DNA of 44,551 bases from Asticcacaulis sp. UBA2476. GTDB lineage: Bacteria > Pseudomonadota > Alphaproteobacteria > Caulobacterales > Caulobacteraceae. The stretch is taken from NCBI GenBank assembly GCA_002342035.1, contig DDPE01000047.1, positions 1 to 44,551 of the forward strand. Direction: 5' to 3'. The translations under genes were made by a program, and so were the position numbers. Numbering within the stretch: the stretch's first letter is position 1; every line of letters starts with the position of its first letter. Below the pieces are notes generated by a model, which had not been told where the DNA came from, made no database searches, and worked only from the letters and a program-made list of their open reading frames with translations. Below, piece by piece: positions 13,088-21,481 of the stretch.

Positions 13088-14848
13088 ATGGCCGCAACTC
13101 TGCGCCGCCCGCGTCCCGGCCGCCTGATGGCGGCCCCTGCGCGGGCCCGTTCACGCGCCTCCACGGCTACGGGTGAGGGGCAGGTTTATGAAGGTGCCCG
13201 ACGTGGGGGCACGTTCATGGCGGGTTGGCCGACTCGTTTGCAGTCGGCCGATCGGGATTATCTTCCGGCCCGTCACGGTGTTGTTGGCCGAACGCGTGAC
13301 ATAGCCCGTAATGACCCGATTGCGGCGTCTGGCGTATCGCGCAAAACGAACGCGGCTGTTGGCCGGGGTTGGCGGTTTTCGTCAAAGCCGAACGCGCGGG
13401 CTTTGGGTATTTCCCCTGAAGCGGCGCGTGAACTCGGTCAGATCATCAATACCGAATGGTCGATTTACGCCAATAGCTTCGACTTTCTGGTCGACGCTGA
13501 ACGGCAGGGTGGCTGGGGTCAATTGCTGCGCATGGCGGCTAATCACCTGTCGAAAGACGGTGAGGGTCTGGCGCAGGTTGACTATGCCGATGATGATCCG
13601 TCGGCGCGTTATAAAACCTGCCTGCGGATGATAGACCCTGATCGGTTGTCCAATCCCATGGGGCAGCCAAACTCAGATACCTTGCGCGACGGGGTTGAAA
13701 AGAACGGTCGCAACGTCGCGATCGCCTATCATATCCGTGAACGCCATGCAGCGGATATAGGCATTTCCGACAAGGGGCTAAAGTGGACGCGTCATCCGCG
13801 TTATTCGACCACGCTGGGCCGCCCGAATATCCTGCATTTCTTCGACCGTGAACGGGCGGGGCAATCGCGCGGGATATCGAAATTTGCGTCAACTCTGAAG
13901 GCATTTCGGGGCTTCAACCGCTTCACTGATGCCACCATACAGGCCGCGACGGTCAATGCCCTGATGCTCGGTTTTATCAAGTCGAACGCAGGGCCTTCAG
14001 CGCTAAGCGAGTCCTTTAGTTTCGACCAATACACGCAATACGACGGCGACCGGGAACAGTTTTACGGTAAAAACCCTATTACCTTGGGCGAAAGCATATT
14101 GCCCGTGTTGGCGCCCGGTGACGAGGTCAACCTTCAGACAGCCAGCAAGGATGTTACCAGTTTTGAGGCCTTTACGCGCTCAATCATCCGATTGATCGCC
14201 GCAGCGCTGGGCGTCACTTACGAAGAGATCTCCATGGATTATTCGCAGACGAACTATTCGTCTGCACGGGCCGCCATGGTGCACGCCTGGGCCGAGATTG
14301 TGTCGTTCATGTCGATCATCGAAACCCAGTTGGTGAAGCCATTTTTTGTGGCCTGGCTGGAAGAAGCGTTCGACAGTGGCTACATAACCGCCCCCGCCGG
14401 GGCTCCAGATTTCTATGAGGCCATAGACGCCTATGCCGATGGCCGCTGGCTTGGGCCGGGCCGTGGCTACATCGACCCTACAAAGGAAATTCTGGCCGCC
14501 GCTGCCCGTATTGAGGCCGGTATTTCGACACTGGAAAAAGAATGTGCCGAACAGGGCGAGGATTATGAAGAGGTTCTCGACCAACTCGCACACGAAAGCC
14601 GGATGAGGGCCGACCGTGGCCTGTCTGGCACGACGGCCGCCGGCAGTGTCGAGGGTGTGGTCGAGGCCGGTGCGTCATCTGGTGGTACCCCTCCGGAAGA
14701 CCAGCGGCCTGAACCCGCAAAATCGGCAACGTCGGTGCTGGCACGCGCCGGTACGGCTATGAAATCGGCGCTGAGTCGCATCGCGGCCTTCGCCAACACT
14801 CCCGAACATGAGGCGTCGCTGGATCAGCGGCCGACTTCGGCAAGGTAA
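13088..14848 (+). CDS. Portal protein, lambda gpB family
   Basis: This 586-residue protein (lambda gpB is 533) forms the dodecameric channel for DNA at one vertex. The N-terminal 35 residues are very basic. Then come the lambda-portal landmarks: RDIARNDPIAASGVSRKTN, WRF, GEGLAQVDY, HFFDRERAGQSRGISKF and YEEISMDYSQTNYSSARAA. The last 80 residues are a low-complexity region rich in Ser, Gly and Pro, which in lambda is partly removed by the head protease. It lies between the unknown gene at 12723 and the protease gene. Confidence 0.92.
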   Translation: MAATLRRPRPGRLMAAPARARSRASTATGEGQVYEGARRGGTFMAGWPTRLQSADRDYLPARHGVVGRTRDIARNDPIAASGVSRKTNAAVGRGWRFSSKPNARALGISPEAARELGQIINTEWSIYANSFDFLVDAERQGGWGQLLRMAANHLSKDGEGLAQVDYADDDPSARYKTCLRMIDPDRLSNPMGQPNSDTLRDGVEKNGRNVAIAYHIRERHAADIGISDKGLKWTRHPRYSTTLGRPNILHFFDRERAGQSRGISKFASTLKAFRGFNRFTDATIQAATVNALMLGFIKSNAGPSALSESFSFDQYTQYDGDREQFYGKNPITLGESILPVLAPGDEVNLQTASKDVTSFEAFTRSIIRLIAAALGVTYEEISMDYSQTNYSSARAAMVHAWAEIVSFMSIIETQLVKPFFVAWLEEAFDSGYITAPAGAPDFYEAIDAYADGRWLGPGRGYIDPTKEILAAAARIEAGISTLEKECAEQGEDYEEVLDQLAHESRMRADRGLSGTTAAGSVEGVVEAGASSGGTPPEDQRPEPAKSATSVLARAGTAMKSALSRIAAFANTPEHEASLDQRPTSAR

Positions 14849-14854
14849 AATTCC

Positions 14855-16351
14855 ATGAGCAAAATAACGCCTCTGGTCACGCGGTTCACGCGTCGGCCCC
14901 TGTTGTTGTACCCGGCTGCTGCCGAACAGATCCTTTCCAACTTGCGCGAGAATGATCCGCGTGGCTTCGCGCGCGAGGGCCGTCTGGACGCCATGCTGCG
15001 CAAAATCGGGCTGGGACGTAACCGTACCTCGGCCATGGATGACGACTATGGCGATGCCGAACCAGAGCGGCCGTCCTGCTACACGCCGCTGTGGGCCCAA
15101 CAATCCATGGGTGAGCCCGAAGATGAGGGCTTTTGCTGGTCCTTGTACCGGGGTGTCGCCATCATGGAAGTGGCAAACGCCCTGACCGATCGCGGGGAAT
15201 ATTACTGCGGTGCCTGGTATCATGGCTATGACACTATTCTGGCCGGGCTTCAGACGGCGTATGCGGATAGCCGCGTTCAGGCCATTTTCGTCCGTGCATC
15301 TTCGCCGGGCGGGGTTGTCGCGCCGGGACTGCCGGAACTGGCCGCATGGATTCGTGAGAACCGCGCCGCGGCGGGCGGTAAACCGATCTGGTTTTACTGC
15401 GATATGGCCTGTAGCGCCATGTACTGGATCGTATCGGCCGCTGACCATGTGTCGGCCGGTGGCGTTGGCCTAATCGGATCGATCGGGGCGGTTTACACCC
15501 ATGTTGACTACTCCGAGGCCTATGCGGCTGAGGGTATCAAAATCGAGCCCATTATATTCGGGGCCGAGAAGGTCGCGGGCGCTCACTGGGCACCGCTGAG
15601 CGCCACTGCCCGTGAAGATCTTCAGGCAGAGATTGATCAATGTGGCCGTGATTTTGTCGCCGATATTTCGCGCGGCCGCCCGCAGCTCAGTGCTGAAACC
15701 CTGATCGGTACGCAAGCCCGTGTGTTCATGGGGCAGCACGATGAACCTGAGCGTTCGGCCCTGTCCATCGGTCTTATCGACTCCGTCATGACGGAACAGC
15801 AGGCCTTTGAGGCGTTGCTGGCTTCCCTTTCCGCATTCCCTTCAACCGCCCCCGCTGGCCCCTTGGCCATGCATACACAGGAGACTGACATGAAACTTAA
15901 ACTTGCTGCCAAGCCCGCCGGTAAAAAGGCCGAGGCGGAAGCTGAAGAGGCTGCCGTGACGCCGCCTGCGGATGGTACCGCTGAAGAGGAAGCCGATGAG
16001 GGTGAAGGTGATGCCGATGGCGAAACTGAAGCTGATAAGGCCGCTGGCGCGGCTGGATCTGACTCTGGTTCGGAACCTTCTGCCGCCGCCGAGGTCGCAC
16101 GCATCTCAGGCAGCGCCGAAGCCCAGAAAAACCCGGCGCTGGCATTGAAGGCCATCAATGCCGGTATGACCTTCGCCCAGTTCAAAGCTGTGTCCGAAGT
16201 GGCTGGTCCCGAAGCCAAAGCCAAGGGCCCGAACGCCCTGCGCGAAGCTATGGCCGGTGTCAAACGTGTTGGCGCCGACAGCGAAGACGGCGGCAAGAAA
16301 ACGGCCGGTAACGTACTGGTCGAAAACGCCCGCGCCCGCGCTGGCAAGTAA
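14855..16351 (+). CDS. Head maturation protease (S49, gpC family) fused to scaffold
   Basis: This 498-residue protein has an N-terminal S49 peptidase (about 80-330) and a C-terminal scaffold portion (from 346). Nucleophile Ser187 lies in MACSAMYWIVSAADHV and the likely base Lys239 in FGAEKVAG; the gap of 52 residues equals that between the lambda gpC dyad as I recall it (Ser166, Lys218). It processes portal, scaffold and itself during procapsid maturation. Residues about 350-420 are acidic, alanine-rich and probably disordered; the last 70 residues are helical. A second start inside the gene makes a separate scaffold protein (15890), as lambda C/Nu3 do. Confidence 0.9.
   Translation: MSKITPLVTRFTRRPLLLYPAAAEQILSNLRENDPRGFAREGRLDAMLRKIGLGRNRTSAMDDDYGDAEPERPSCYTPLWAQQSMGEPEDEGFCWSLYRGVAIMEVANALTDRGEYYCGAWYHGYDTILAGLQTAYADSRVQAIFVRASSPGGVVAPGLPELAAWIRENRAAAGGKPIWFYCDMACSAMYWIVSAADHVSAGGVGLIGSIGAVYTHVDYSEAYAAEGIKIEPIIFGAEKVAGAHWAPLSATAREDLQAEIDQCGRDFVADISRGRPQLSAETLIGTQARVFMGQHDEPERSALSIGLIDSVMTEQQAFEALLASLSAFPSTAPAGPLAMHTQETDMKLKLAAKPAGKKAEAEAEEAAVTPPADGTAEEEADEGEGDADGETEADKAAGAAGSDSGSEPSAAAEVARISGSAEAQKNPALALKAINAGMTFAQFKAVSEVAGPEAKAKGPNALREAMAGVKRVGADSEDGGKKTAGNVLVENARARAGK
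15890..16351 (+). CDS. Scaffold protein, Nu3-like, nested in-frame in the protease gene
   Basis: An internal ATG at 15890 (codon 346 of the protease gene, same frame) is preceded by ACAGGAGA with a full AGGAG at good spacing, better than many starts in this operon. The 153-residue product begins MKLKLAAKPAGKKAE, has an acidic alanine-rich middle and a helical end (SAEAQKNPALALKAINAGMTFAQF). That size and composition match lambda Nu3, which assembles the capsid shell and is then degraded by the protease sharing its C-terminus. Confidence 0.8.
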   Translation: MKLKLAAKPAGKKAEAEAEEAAVTPPADGTAEEEADEGEGDADGETEADKAAGAAGSDSGSEPSAAAEVARISGSAEAQKNPALALKAINAGMTFAQFKAVSEVAGPEAKAKGPNALREAMAGVKRVGADSEDGGKKTAGNVLVENARARAGK

Positions 16352-16406
16352 GGGCACCTCGGCCCGCCCATTCCTGTAATCACCTAACCTTAGAAGGATA
16401 GTCGTC

Positions 16407-16772
16407 ATGGACGTCATCAAAGTTGTTCGCCCTAAAACCGAGGGGCACCTGATCGCACATGAGTACGATCAGAATTTCACCCGCGAAACGGTGGCGAAAA
16501 CGGCCGTGGCTACGGCCCAGTTTGCTGTTCTTGGTGCCGTGGCCAATGTGTTTGAAGCCATCGATTTTGCGGCATCTGATGGCTCGCAGAACGCGGCGGC
16601 AATTGCCCTGCGGTCAGCCAGTGACACGGAAGAAAAGGTACTGGTCCTGAAAAACGGCCCAGCCATCGTTCGCGCCGAAGAGTTGGTCTGGCCTGCGGGT
16701 GCCACGACCAATCAGAAAAATGCCGCCATCGCCCAGCTCAGGGCGCTGAACATCAAGGTCGACGTCCAGTAA
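16407..16772 (+). CDS. Head decoration protein, gpD family
   Basis: This 121-residue protein (lambda gpD is 110) should bind as trimers on the expanded capsid and stabilise it against DNA pressure. It has the family features: a flexible N-terminus (RPKTEGHLIAHEYDQNFTRE), an alanine-rich segment, ALRSASDTEEKVLVLKNGPAIV and a final NQKNAAIAQLRALNIKV helix-strand. An AGAAGGAT ribosome site precedes the ATG, and the gene lies just before the major capsid gene. Confidence 0.88.
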   Translation: MDVIKVVRPKTEGHLIAHEYDQNFTRETVAKTAVATAQFAVLGAVANVFEAIDFAASDGSQNAAAIALRSASDTEEKVLVLKNGPAIVRAEELVWPAGATTNQKNAAIAQLRALNIKVDVQ

Positions 16773-16798
16773 CCGCCCCTTTGGGGTTCCGGGGGCGG
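16773..16798 (+). other. Hairpin between decoration and capsid genes
   Basis: CCGCCCC (16773-16779) pairs with GGGGCGG (16792-16798) across a 12-base loop, directly after the gpD-like stop codon. A T5 run appears only 18 bases later, so this is more likely an mRNA-stabilising or processing hairpin than a terminator. Confidence 0.4.
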
Positions 16799-16847
16799 CC
16801 GGATCAACACACCGCTTTTTCTCAACTCAGTTCCGAAAGGTTCAACT

Positions 16848-17915
16848 ATGTCCACTACCGTAATTACCGACAGCGGTGAGTTCAATTTCCCGTTCACCGG
16901 GCTTGATATGACTACCGCCATTAATACCCTTCCCAGCCTGTGGGGTGCGCTTCGTGCCCGCATGTTCCCGGCTGAGGCTCTGGCGACCAGCTATGTGCGC
17001 ATCGATATTTCGAGCGATGTGATCTATGCCCTGCCGGTTGGCAAATCGATCGCCCGTAACGGCAGCGCCGAAGGCCGCATCATCGAAGTGCCGTCGATCA
17101 TCCACTATGACAACCTGACGGCCAATGACATCAAGAACATGCTGGCGATGGCGTCGCGGTCTGGCGACAAGGCGCTGGAGACGATGGCGAACCAACTTAA
17201 TAAGAAACTCGGTCTGTTTAAGACCAAGTTTGAACTGACCCATGAAATCATGTGTACGTCGGCGCTGAAAGGCATTGTCACCGACGGCGCAGGCTATGAG
17301 ATCATCAATCTGTTCACGGCCTTCGGTGTCACGAAAAAGCAAGTGTTCTTTGACCTGGCTGATGCCACTACCGACATCAAGGGCCATTGCCGCCGCGTTC
17401 GTGACCTTATCGTCAAGGATCTGTCGGACGAGACCATGACCATTATCGAGGCCGAGGTCAGCCCTGATTTCTTCGATGCTCTGACGCAGCATGCCAAGGT
17501 CGAAAAGTTCTATCAGAACTCAGAACATTTCCGGGCGCTGGCCAATGTGGGGCAGCAGCGTGAAGGTAATTATCGTTACCGAGAGTTCCTGCATGAGAAC
17601 ATCCTGTTCAAGGAAAATCCGGCGATTGTGCCGTTCAAATCCGGCGCCGCCCCGCTTATCGCGGCTGGTAAAGGGCATGCTTACCCGGCGGGGACGCGCG
17701 ACTCCCATAAAACCTTCATCTCGCCGCCTGATGACATCAATGTTCTCAATGGCGGTGCCGCTAATCCGGATGATGCGATCCACATTACGGAAAAGCTGCT
17801 GGATCACGGTGAGGGTATTGAGCTGAAAGGCCAGATGAATGCCCTGCCGTTGTGGAACCGTCCGAAGCTGCTGATCGAACTTGATCAGGCTGACGGCGTG
17901 TCCACCGCCGTTTAA
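16848..17915 (+). CDS. Major capsid protein, gpE family
   Basis: This 355-residue protein (lambda gpE is 341) forms the HK97-fold shell. Visible family features are the PAEALATSYVRIDI strand segment, the ALPVGKSIARNGSAEGR loop followed by the P-S-I-I-H-Y-D strand, the HAKVEKFYQNSEHFRAL helix and the C-terminal RPKLLIELDQA strand. An AAAGGTT ribosome site precedes the ATG. A strong terminator-like hairpin follows the gene. Confidence 0.93.
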   Translation: MSTTVITDSGEFNFPFTGLDMTTAINTLPSLWGALRARMFPAEALATSYVRIDISSDVIYALPVGKSIARNGSAEGRIIEVPSIIHYDNLTANDIKNMLAMASRSGDKALETMANQLNKKLGLFKTKFELTHEIMCTSALKGIVTDGAGYEIINLFTAFGVTKKQVFFDLADATTDIKGHCRRVRDLIVKDLSDETMTIIEAEVSPDFFDALTQHAKVEKFYQNSEHFRALANVGQQREGNYRYREFLHENILFKENPAIVPFKSGAAPLIAAGKGHAYPAGTRDSHKTFISPPDDINVLNGGAANPDDAIHITEKLLDHGEGIELKGQMNALPLWNRPKLLIELDQADGVSTAV

Positions 17916-17933
17916 TCCGCGTTCCGGGCAACT

Positions 17934-17963
17934 GGGGCCGCCTTCGGGCGGTCCCGTCTTTTT
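17934..17963 (+). terminator. Terminator-like hairpin with UUCG loop after the capsid gene
   Basis: The arms GGGGCCGCC (17934-17942) and GGCGGTCCC (17947-17955) give a 9-bp stem (one G-U) closed by TTCG, an unusually stable tetraloop, then GTCTTTTT. Within an operon this may act as an attenuator that makes capsid mRNA more abundant than tail mRNA, or one that needs antitermination. Confidence 0.7.
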
Positions 17964-17979
17964 CCAATTGGAGGCGAAG

Positions 17980-18219
17980 ATGGTGAAGCGGATTTATCAT
18001 AAACCGACCCTTGCCCATGAGGGAACGGTACCGGCTGAGGCGGATGTGTCGGACTATGCCGGTGAAGACGTCGGCGTGATCTGGCTTGGGCGCGGTGATC
18101 GCAAGCGCTCGGTGGGGCAGTTCCTGATGGTGCCGGAAGCCGAGGCCGCCCTGCTCGAAGGTCAGCACAAAGTGCGCAGGGCATCGGCGGCTGAAGTGGC
18201 GGCCCACTCGGAAATCTGA
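17980..18219 (+). CDS. Small head-completion-position protein (gpFI position)
   Basis: This 79-residue protein is not recognised by sequence. The frame is open further upstream, but the ATG at 17980 has GGAGGCGAAG before it and the upstream part overlaps the terminator. It has a strand-rich pattern (DVGVIWLGRGDRKRSVGQFLMVPE) and a helical end. It occupies the position of lambda FI, between capsid and head-tail joining genes. Its stop overlaps the next ATG by one base. Confidence 0.65.
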   Translation: MVKRIYHKPTLAHEGTVPAEADVSDYAGEDVGVIWLGRGDRKRSVGQFLMVPEAEAALLEGQHKVRRASAAEVAAHSEI

Positions 18220-18548
18220 TGTCATATTTCGAACAACGCCGTCAGATGCTGGAGGTCGATTATGCGACCTTCGGTCTGGATGCGCACTGGCAGGGTCAGC
18301 CCTGCCGGGTCATCAAAACCCGCAAGAATGAGGTTGATGGCTTCGGCGGGTCGCTGGCTCGGTCGGATTGTGACGTTTTCAGGGTGCGGCTTAGTGAGCT
18401 GGCCCGCGCCGACCGTGGTGATGAGGTCACCTTCGGTGACGACTTCGCTACCGCTGAGGTCTTCACGGTAATTGATGAGCCCTATCTCAGTGACGGCGAC
18501 GGCGACGAATGGATCTGCCGCGCTGAGAAATCAAGCCCGTGCGGGTGA
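18219..18548 (+). CDS. Head-tail joining protein (gpFII-like)
   Basis: This 109-residue protein (lambda FII is 117) matches the position and the small all-beta character of gpFII, which caps the head and docks the tail. Visible features are an N-terminal helix (FEQRRQMLEVDYATFG), strands around QPCRVIKTR and a central VFRVRLSEL strand. It overlaps both neighbours. The sequence match to FII is weak, so the call rests mostly on order and size. Confidence 0.6.
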   Translation: MSYFEQRRQMLEVDYATFGLDAHWQGQPCRVIKTRKNEVDGFGGSLARSDCDVFRVRLSELARADRGDEVTFGDDFATAEVFTVIDEPYLSDGDGDEWICRAEKSSPCG

Positions 18549-19213
18549 GTATTAAGGCAGGTAGACCTGCCGTCCAAAAGGGGTTTGAGGATTGGCTGGC
18601 CAAGGGTGTTACCCGGTCGCAGCATCAGCTTTCCGACTGGATGAAAACGACCGTCGATGAGGAAGCGCGCCGCGCCGGGCTGGGTAACAAGCTCGGTAAG
18701 GCGACACGGCGTACGGTCTATCCGCGTAATCGGGATTCGGTCGATGCCACTTTGTTTTTCGAGGCACGCCGCAACACCAATGCGCCTATGCTGTTCGACG
18801 TATTCAACCAGGGCGCCACGATCCGGTCTAAGAACGGGTTTTGGCTGGCTATTCCGACCCCGGCCGTCGCTAAGGGGCGATACATGAAGCGGAATGGTCG
18901 CAGTGGCCGGGTGACGCCCGGTGACTGGGAACGCGCCACAGGCATCAAACTACGGTTCATCTACCGCCGCGGCAAGCCGTCGTTGCTGGTCGCCGACAAT
19001 GTCCGCCTGACTGGCCGAGGTTATGTCCGGCCTATCGGCGGTATCGGCCGAAGTGCTGCCGGTCCCAACACCCGTCTTGATGGCCGTATGTCGGCCGTCA
19101 TGTTCATTCTGGTCCCACAGGTCACTATTCGTCGGCGCCTCAACTGGCAGGCGCTAGGCCGTCAGGCGCAGGCGCACCTTGCGGATCTGCTGACCGCTAA
19201 TCTCTACAGGTAA
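18539..19213 (+). CDS. Minor tail / tail completion protein (gpZ position)
   Basis: This 224-residue protein starts at a GTG that overlaps the upstream stop (18546-18548). It is basic, begins with a helical part (KGFEDWLAKGVTRSQHQLSDWM) and continues with strand-rich segments containing FNQGATIRSKNGFWLAIPTP, a pattern seen in a tail-completion-type family (I recall DUF6441) of alphaproteobacterial phages. In lambda the gene here is Z, needed for a functional tail-head joint. Role assigned by order and size. Confidence 0.6.
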   Translation: MRVSIKAGRPAVQKGFEDWLAKGVTRSQHQLSDWMKTTVDEEARRAGLGNKLGKATRRTVYPRNRDSVDATLFFEARRNTNAPMLFDVFNQGATIRSKNGFWLAIPTPAVAKGRYMKRNGRSGRVTPGDWERATGIKLRFIYRRGKPSLLVADNVRLTGRGYVRPIGGIGRSAAGPNTRLDGRMSAVMFILVPQVTIRRRLNWQALGRQAQAHLADLLTANLYR

Positions 19214-19215
19214 TC

Positions 19216-19650
19216 ATGGCAAGCATACGCGAACAGGTGGTGCGGGCGCTCTTTGAGCTGCTGCGCGACGGACTGACGGCTGGTGGCCGCCGCTCCGATG
19301 TGCAGCGCAACCGTGACCGCGCCCAAAAGGTTGCCGCGCATGGCGACGTCATTGTGCGCGATGGTTTACCCGGTGATCCGGAAATATCGATGTCACCGCG
19401 CAAGTATTTCTACAGCCATGAAATCCCGATTGAGGTCGCATTTGACGCTGCCGATAAGGAAGGCGGGCTGGATGCCCTGCTGTCTCGCATCGGTGGCCTG
19501 ATCAAGGATGACCCGACGCTGGGCGGGTTATGCATCTGTATCGAGCCTACGGCCCCGAATGTCGACGTCATCGACACTAATGGCGCGACCGGTGCGCGCT
19601 GGGCCGATTTTTCGGTCATCGCCAACTACGTCACCGACTGGCCCCTCTAA
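19216..19650 (+). CDS. Tail terminator protein (gpU-like)
   Basis: This 144-residue protein (lambda gpU is 131) starts with an N-terminal helix (REQVVRALFELLRDG), followed by strands and a second helix (DALLSRIGGLIKDDPTLGG), the order seen in the gpU fold. It should form the ring that stops tail-tube growth and contacts the head. It lies between the Z-like and tail-tube genes, as in lambda. Fold match by eye only. Confidence 0.65.
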   Translation: MASIREQVVRALFELLRDGLTAGGRRSDVQRNRDRAQKVAAHGDVIVRDGLPGDPEISMSPRKYFYSHEIPIEVAFDAADKEGGLDALLSRIGGLIKDDPTLGGLCICIEPTAPNVDVIDTNGATGARWADFSVIANYVTDWPL

Positions 19651-19676
19651 CCCCACTTTCATTAAGGAGATCACAC

Positions 19677-20963
19677 ATGGGCAATCGCGCTCAGGGTATC
19701 AATTCGGTCATGGTTCTGGGCTTCCAGACCGAATTCAAAGTTGCCGCCGCCGCTGCCGCTTTCATTCGGATGGCTTTCGATTCCGATCAGGTCAGGGGCT
19801 CCGCGCCTCTGATCCCTGATCCTGTACTGGGCCGGGGCCGGGACGGTGCCGACCCCCTCACTGACGCCAAGGATGTGACGGGGGACGTATCCGTGCCCGC
19901 CGAACCGCGCACCCTGGGGGTCTGGCTGAAGCTGTTTTTCGGTGCACCGGTATCATCGGTGGCCACATTGGCGGCGTCAGGCACCCTCAAGTTCAGGGCG
20001 CAACCGGCCGGAAACTCGACCTTCGCTCTCAATGGCGTTGTGTGGACGTTCGTAACGGCGGCCCCGGCTGGTCTGCAAATTCAGATTGGAGCCAATCTTG
20101 CCGCGACGCTGACGGCGGCGGCCACCGCCCTCAATGCCTCGGCCAATGCCGAGGTGGCAAAATGCACCTATGTGGCATCAGCGGATACCCTGACCATCAC
20201 CTTTGATACCTTGGGTAAGACCGGCAACACGTTCACGCTGACGGCTCAGAAGGCTACCAATGCCCGCGTAAGCTGGCCCACGCTTCGTGGCGGCGCCTAT
20301 AAGCACACCTTCCATTCCGGTGCCGTTGCGCTCCCCGCTGCGACGATTGAGGCTGGTAACCCTGAGATCCCGTCTTATCGCGGTAAGATCGGCGTCATGG
20401 CCAACACCTGGCGCATGAACCAGTCCCGTCAGGGCCGCCTGGTCGCGACCATCGGCTGTATTGGCTATGATGACCGCGAGTCGACTCCGACTTCGATTGT
20501 CGGCACCGAAGATGTGGTCGAATATGAATACAGCGATGTGCTGGTTCAGAAGGACGGTGAGTTCCGCATCGATGGTGAATTGGCTGGCGATGTCACGGCG
20601 TCTGACATTACCATGTCAAACGGGCTGGCGATTGTTCCCGGCGTTGGCAATGGTGGTTTGATCAGCGGCATTGACGTGGGTGAATTCACGTCCCTGACTA
20701 ACCTGACGCTTAAGTTCTCAGATGAGGAATTGCTCTGGAAGGCCCGCAATAAGGTGCCTATGGAAATCACTCAGCGCTGGGCGGGCCGCGCCGGTATGTC
20801 GCTGGCGATCATCCAGCATCGCGTATTCCTGCCAGAAGAAAGCCCTGGCGTTGCAGGTACGGGGAGTCTTGATATTCAGTTTGCCGCGCAGGCTGGCCGC
20901 GACCTTACCTTGAACCGTAAGGTCACCGTCGAGCTGGTCAACGATGTGGAGGCTTACGCTTAA
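19677..20963 (+). CDS. Major tail tube protein with an inserted domain
   Basis: This 428-residue protein is much longer than lambda gpV (246). Residues 1-105 and about 206-428 carry the tube-like strands (QTEFKVAAAAAAFIRMAF; NPEIPSYRGKIGVMANTW; the C-terminal LDIQFAAQAGRDLTLNRKVTVELVN). Residues about 108-203 form an apparent insertion (TLKFRAQPAGNSTFALNGVVWTF as two shorter strands, then IQIGANLAATLTAAATALNA, LTITFDTLGKTGNTFTL), a pattern I know from decoration domains in several phage structural proteins. A strong AAGGAGAT precedes the ATG. Its stop overlaps the next start by one base. Confidence 0.8.
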   Translation: MGNRAQGINSVMVLGFQTEFKVAAAAAAFIRMAFDSDQVRGSAPLIPDPVLGRGRDGADPLTDAKDVTGDVSVPAEPRTLGVWLKLFFGAPVSSVATLAASGTLKFRAQPAGNSTFALNGVVWTFVTAAPAGLQIQIGANLAATLTAAATALNASANAEVAKCTYVASADTLTITFDTLGKTGNTFTLTAQKATNARVSWPTLRGGAYKHTFHSGAVALPAATIEAGNPEIPSYRGKIGVMANTWRMNQSRQGRLVATIGCIGYDDRESTPTSIVGTEDVVEYEYSDVLVQKDGEFRIDGELAGDVTASDITMSNGLAIVPGVGNGGLISGIDVGEFTSLTNLTLKFSDEELLWKARNKVPMEITQRWAGRAGMSLAIIQHRVFLPEESPGVAGTGSLDIQFAAQAGRDLTLNRKVTVELVNDVEAYA

Positions 20964-21481
20964 TGTCGTTTGCCTTCAAAGTTCTGGTCGACGAAAAATG
21001 GTTCGACCATACCGACGACTTGCCCAAGGGCGTTCGCCTGCTGATGAAACCGGTCGATGACGACGCCAAGGATATGGCCACCGAGTTGTTCCATGAGCTG
21101 GCCCAGTTCGACGGCGAAAAGGTCGATTGGGAGCATCCGGATACCATTCGGGCCGGGCGGGCTTACGATATCGCCCTGATGGCCGCGTCGTGCCTGCGAT
21201 GGGAGGGTATCGGGAATGCCGACGGCTCCGCTGCCCTGCCCATGACGATCGAGGCCAGCCGGGCCGTCTTCGGTCAGGGGCCTATCTTCCGGCCGATGAC
21301 TGTGGGGTTTCTTGAGCCCTATCACTACCGGACTGCTGAAAAAAACGGATCATCGCCCTTGCCGAACTCGATTACGGCGGGGGCAGGTGGCGAGACGGAA
21401 AACAGCCCGTCACCGCTGCCGGAAGAGCCGTCTGGGGCGTCGTCCGAGACTCCGTCCGGCAATTCCACGTCAGCGGACTAG
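20963..21481 (+). CDS. Tail assembly chaperone, unshifted form (gpG-like)
   Basis: This 172-residue protein should bind the tape measure protein and guide tail-tube assembly. Residues 1-125 look ordered (FAFKVLVDEKWFDHTDD, RAYDIALMAASCLRW). After the slippery site the zero-frame product adds only a 44-residue Ser/Pro/Gly/Glu-rich tail. A -1 frameshift at 21340-21346 gives the longer G-T product (next entry). The unshifted protein should be the abundant one. Confidence 0.78.
   Translation: MSFAFKVLVDEKWFDHTDDLPKGVRLLMKPVDDDAKDMATELFHELAQFDGEKVDWEHPDTIRAGRAYDIALMAASCLRWEGIGNADGSAALPMTIEASRAVFGQGPIFRPMTVGFLEPYHYRTAEKNGSSPLPNSITAGAGGETENSPSPLPEEPSGASSETPSGNSTSAD

Noticed and set aside
16773..16798. 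Terminator between decoration and capsid genes
   Set aside because: The hairpin has no adjacent T run; listed only as a hairpin.
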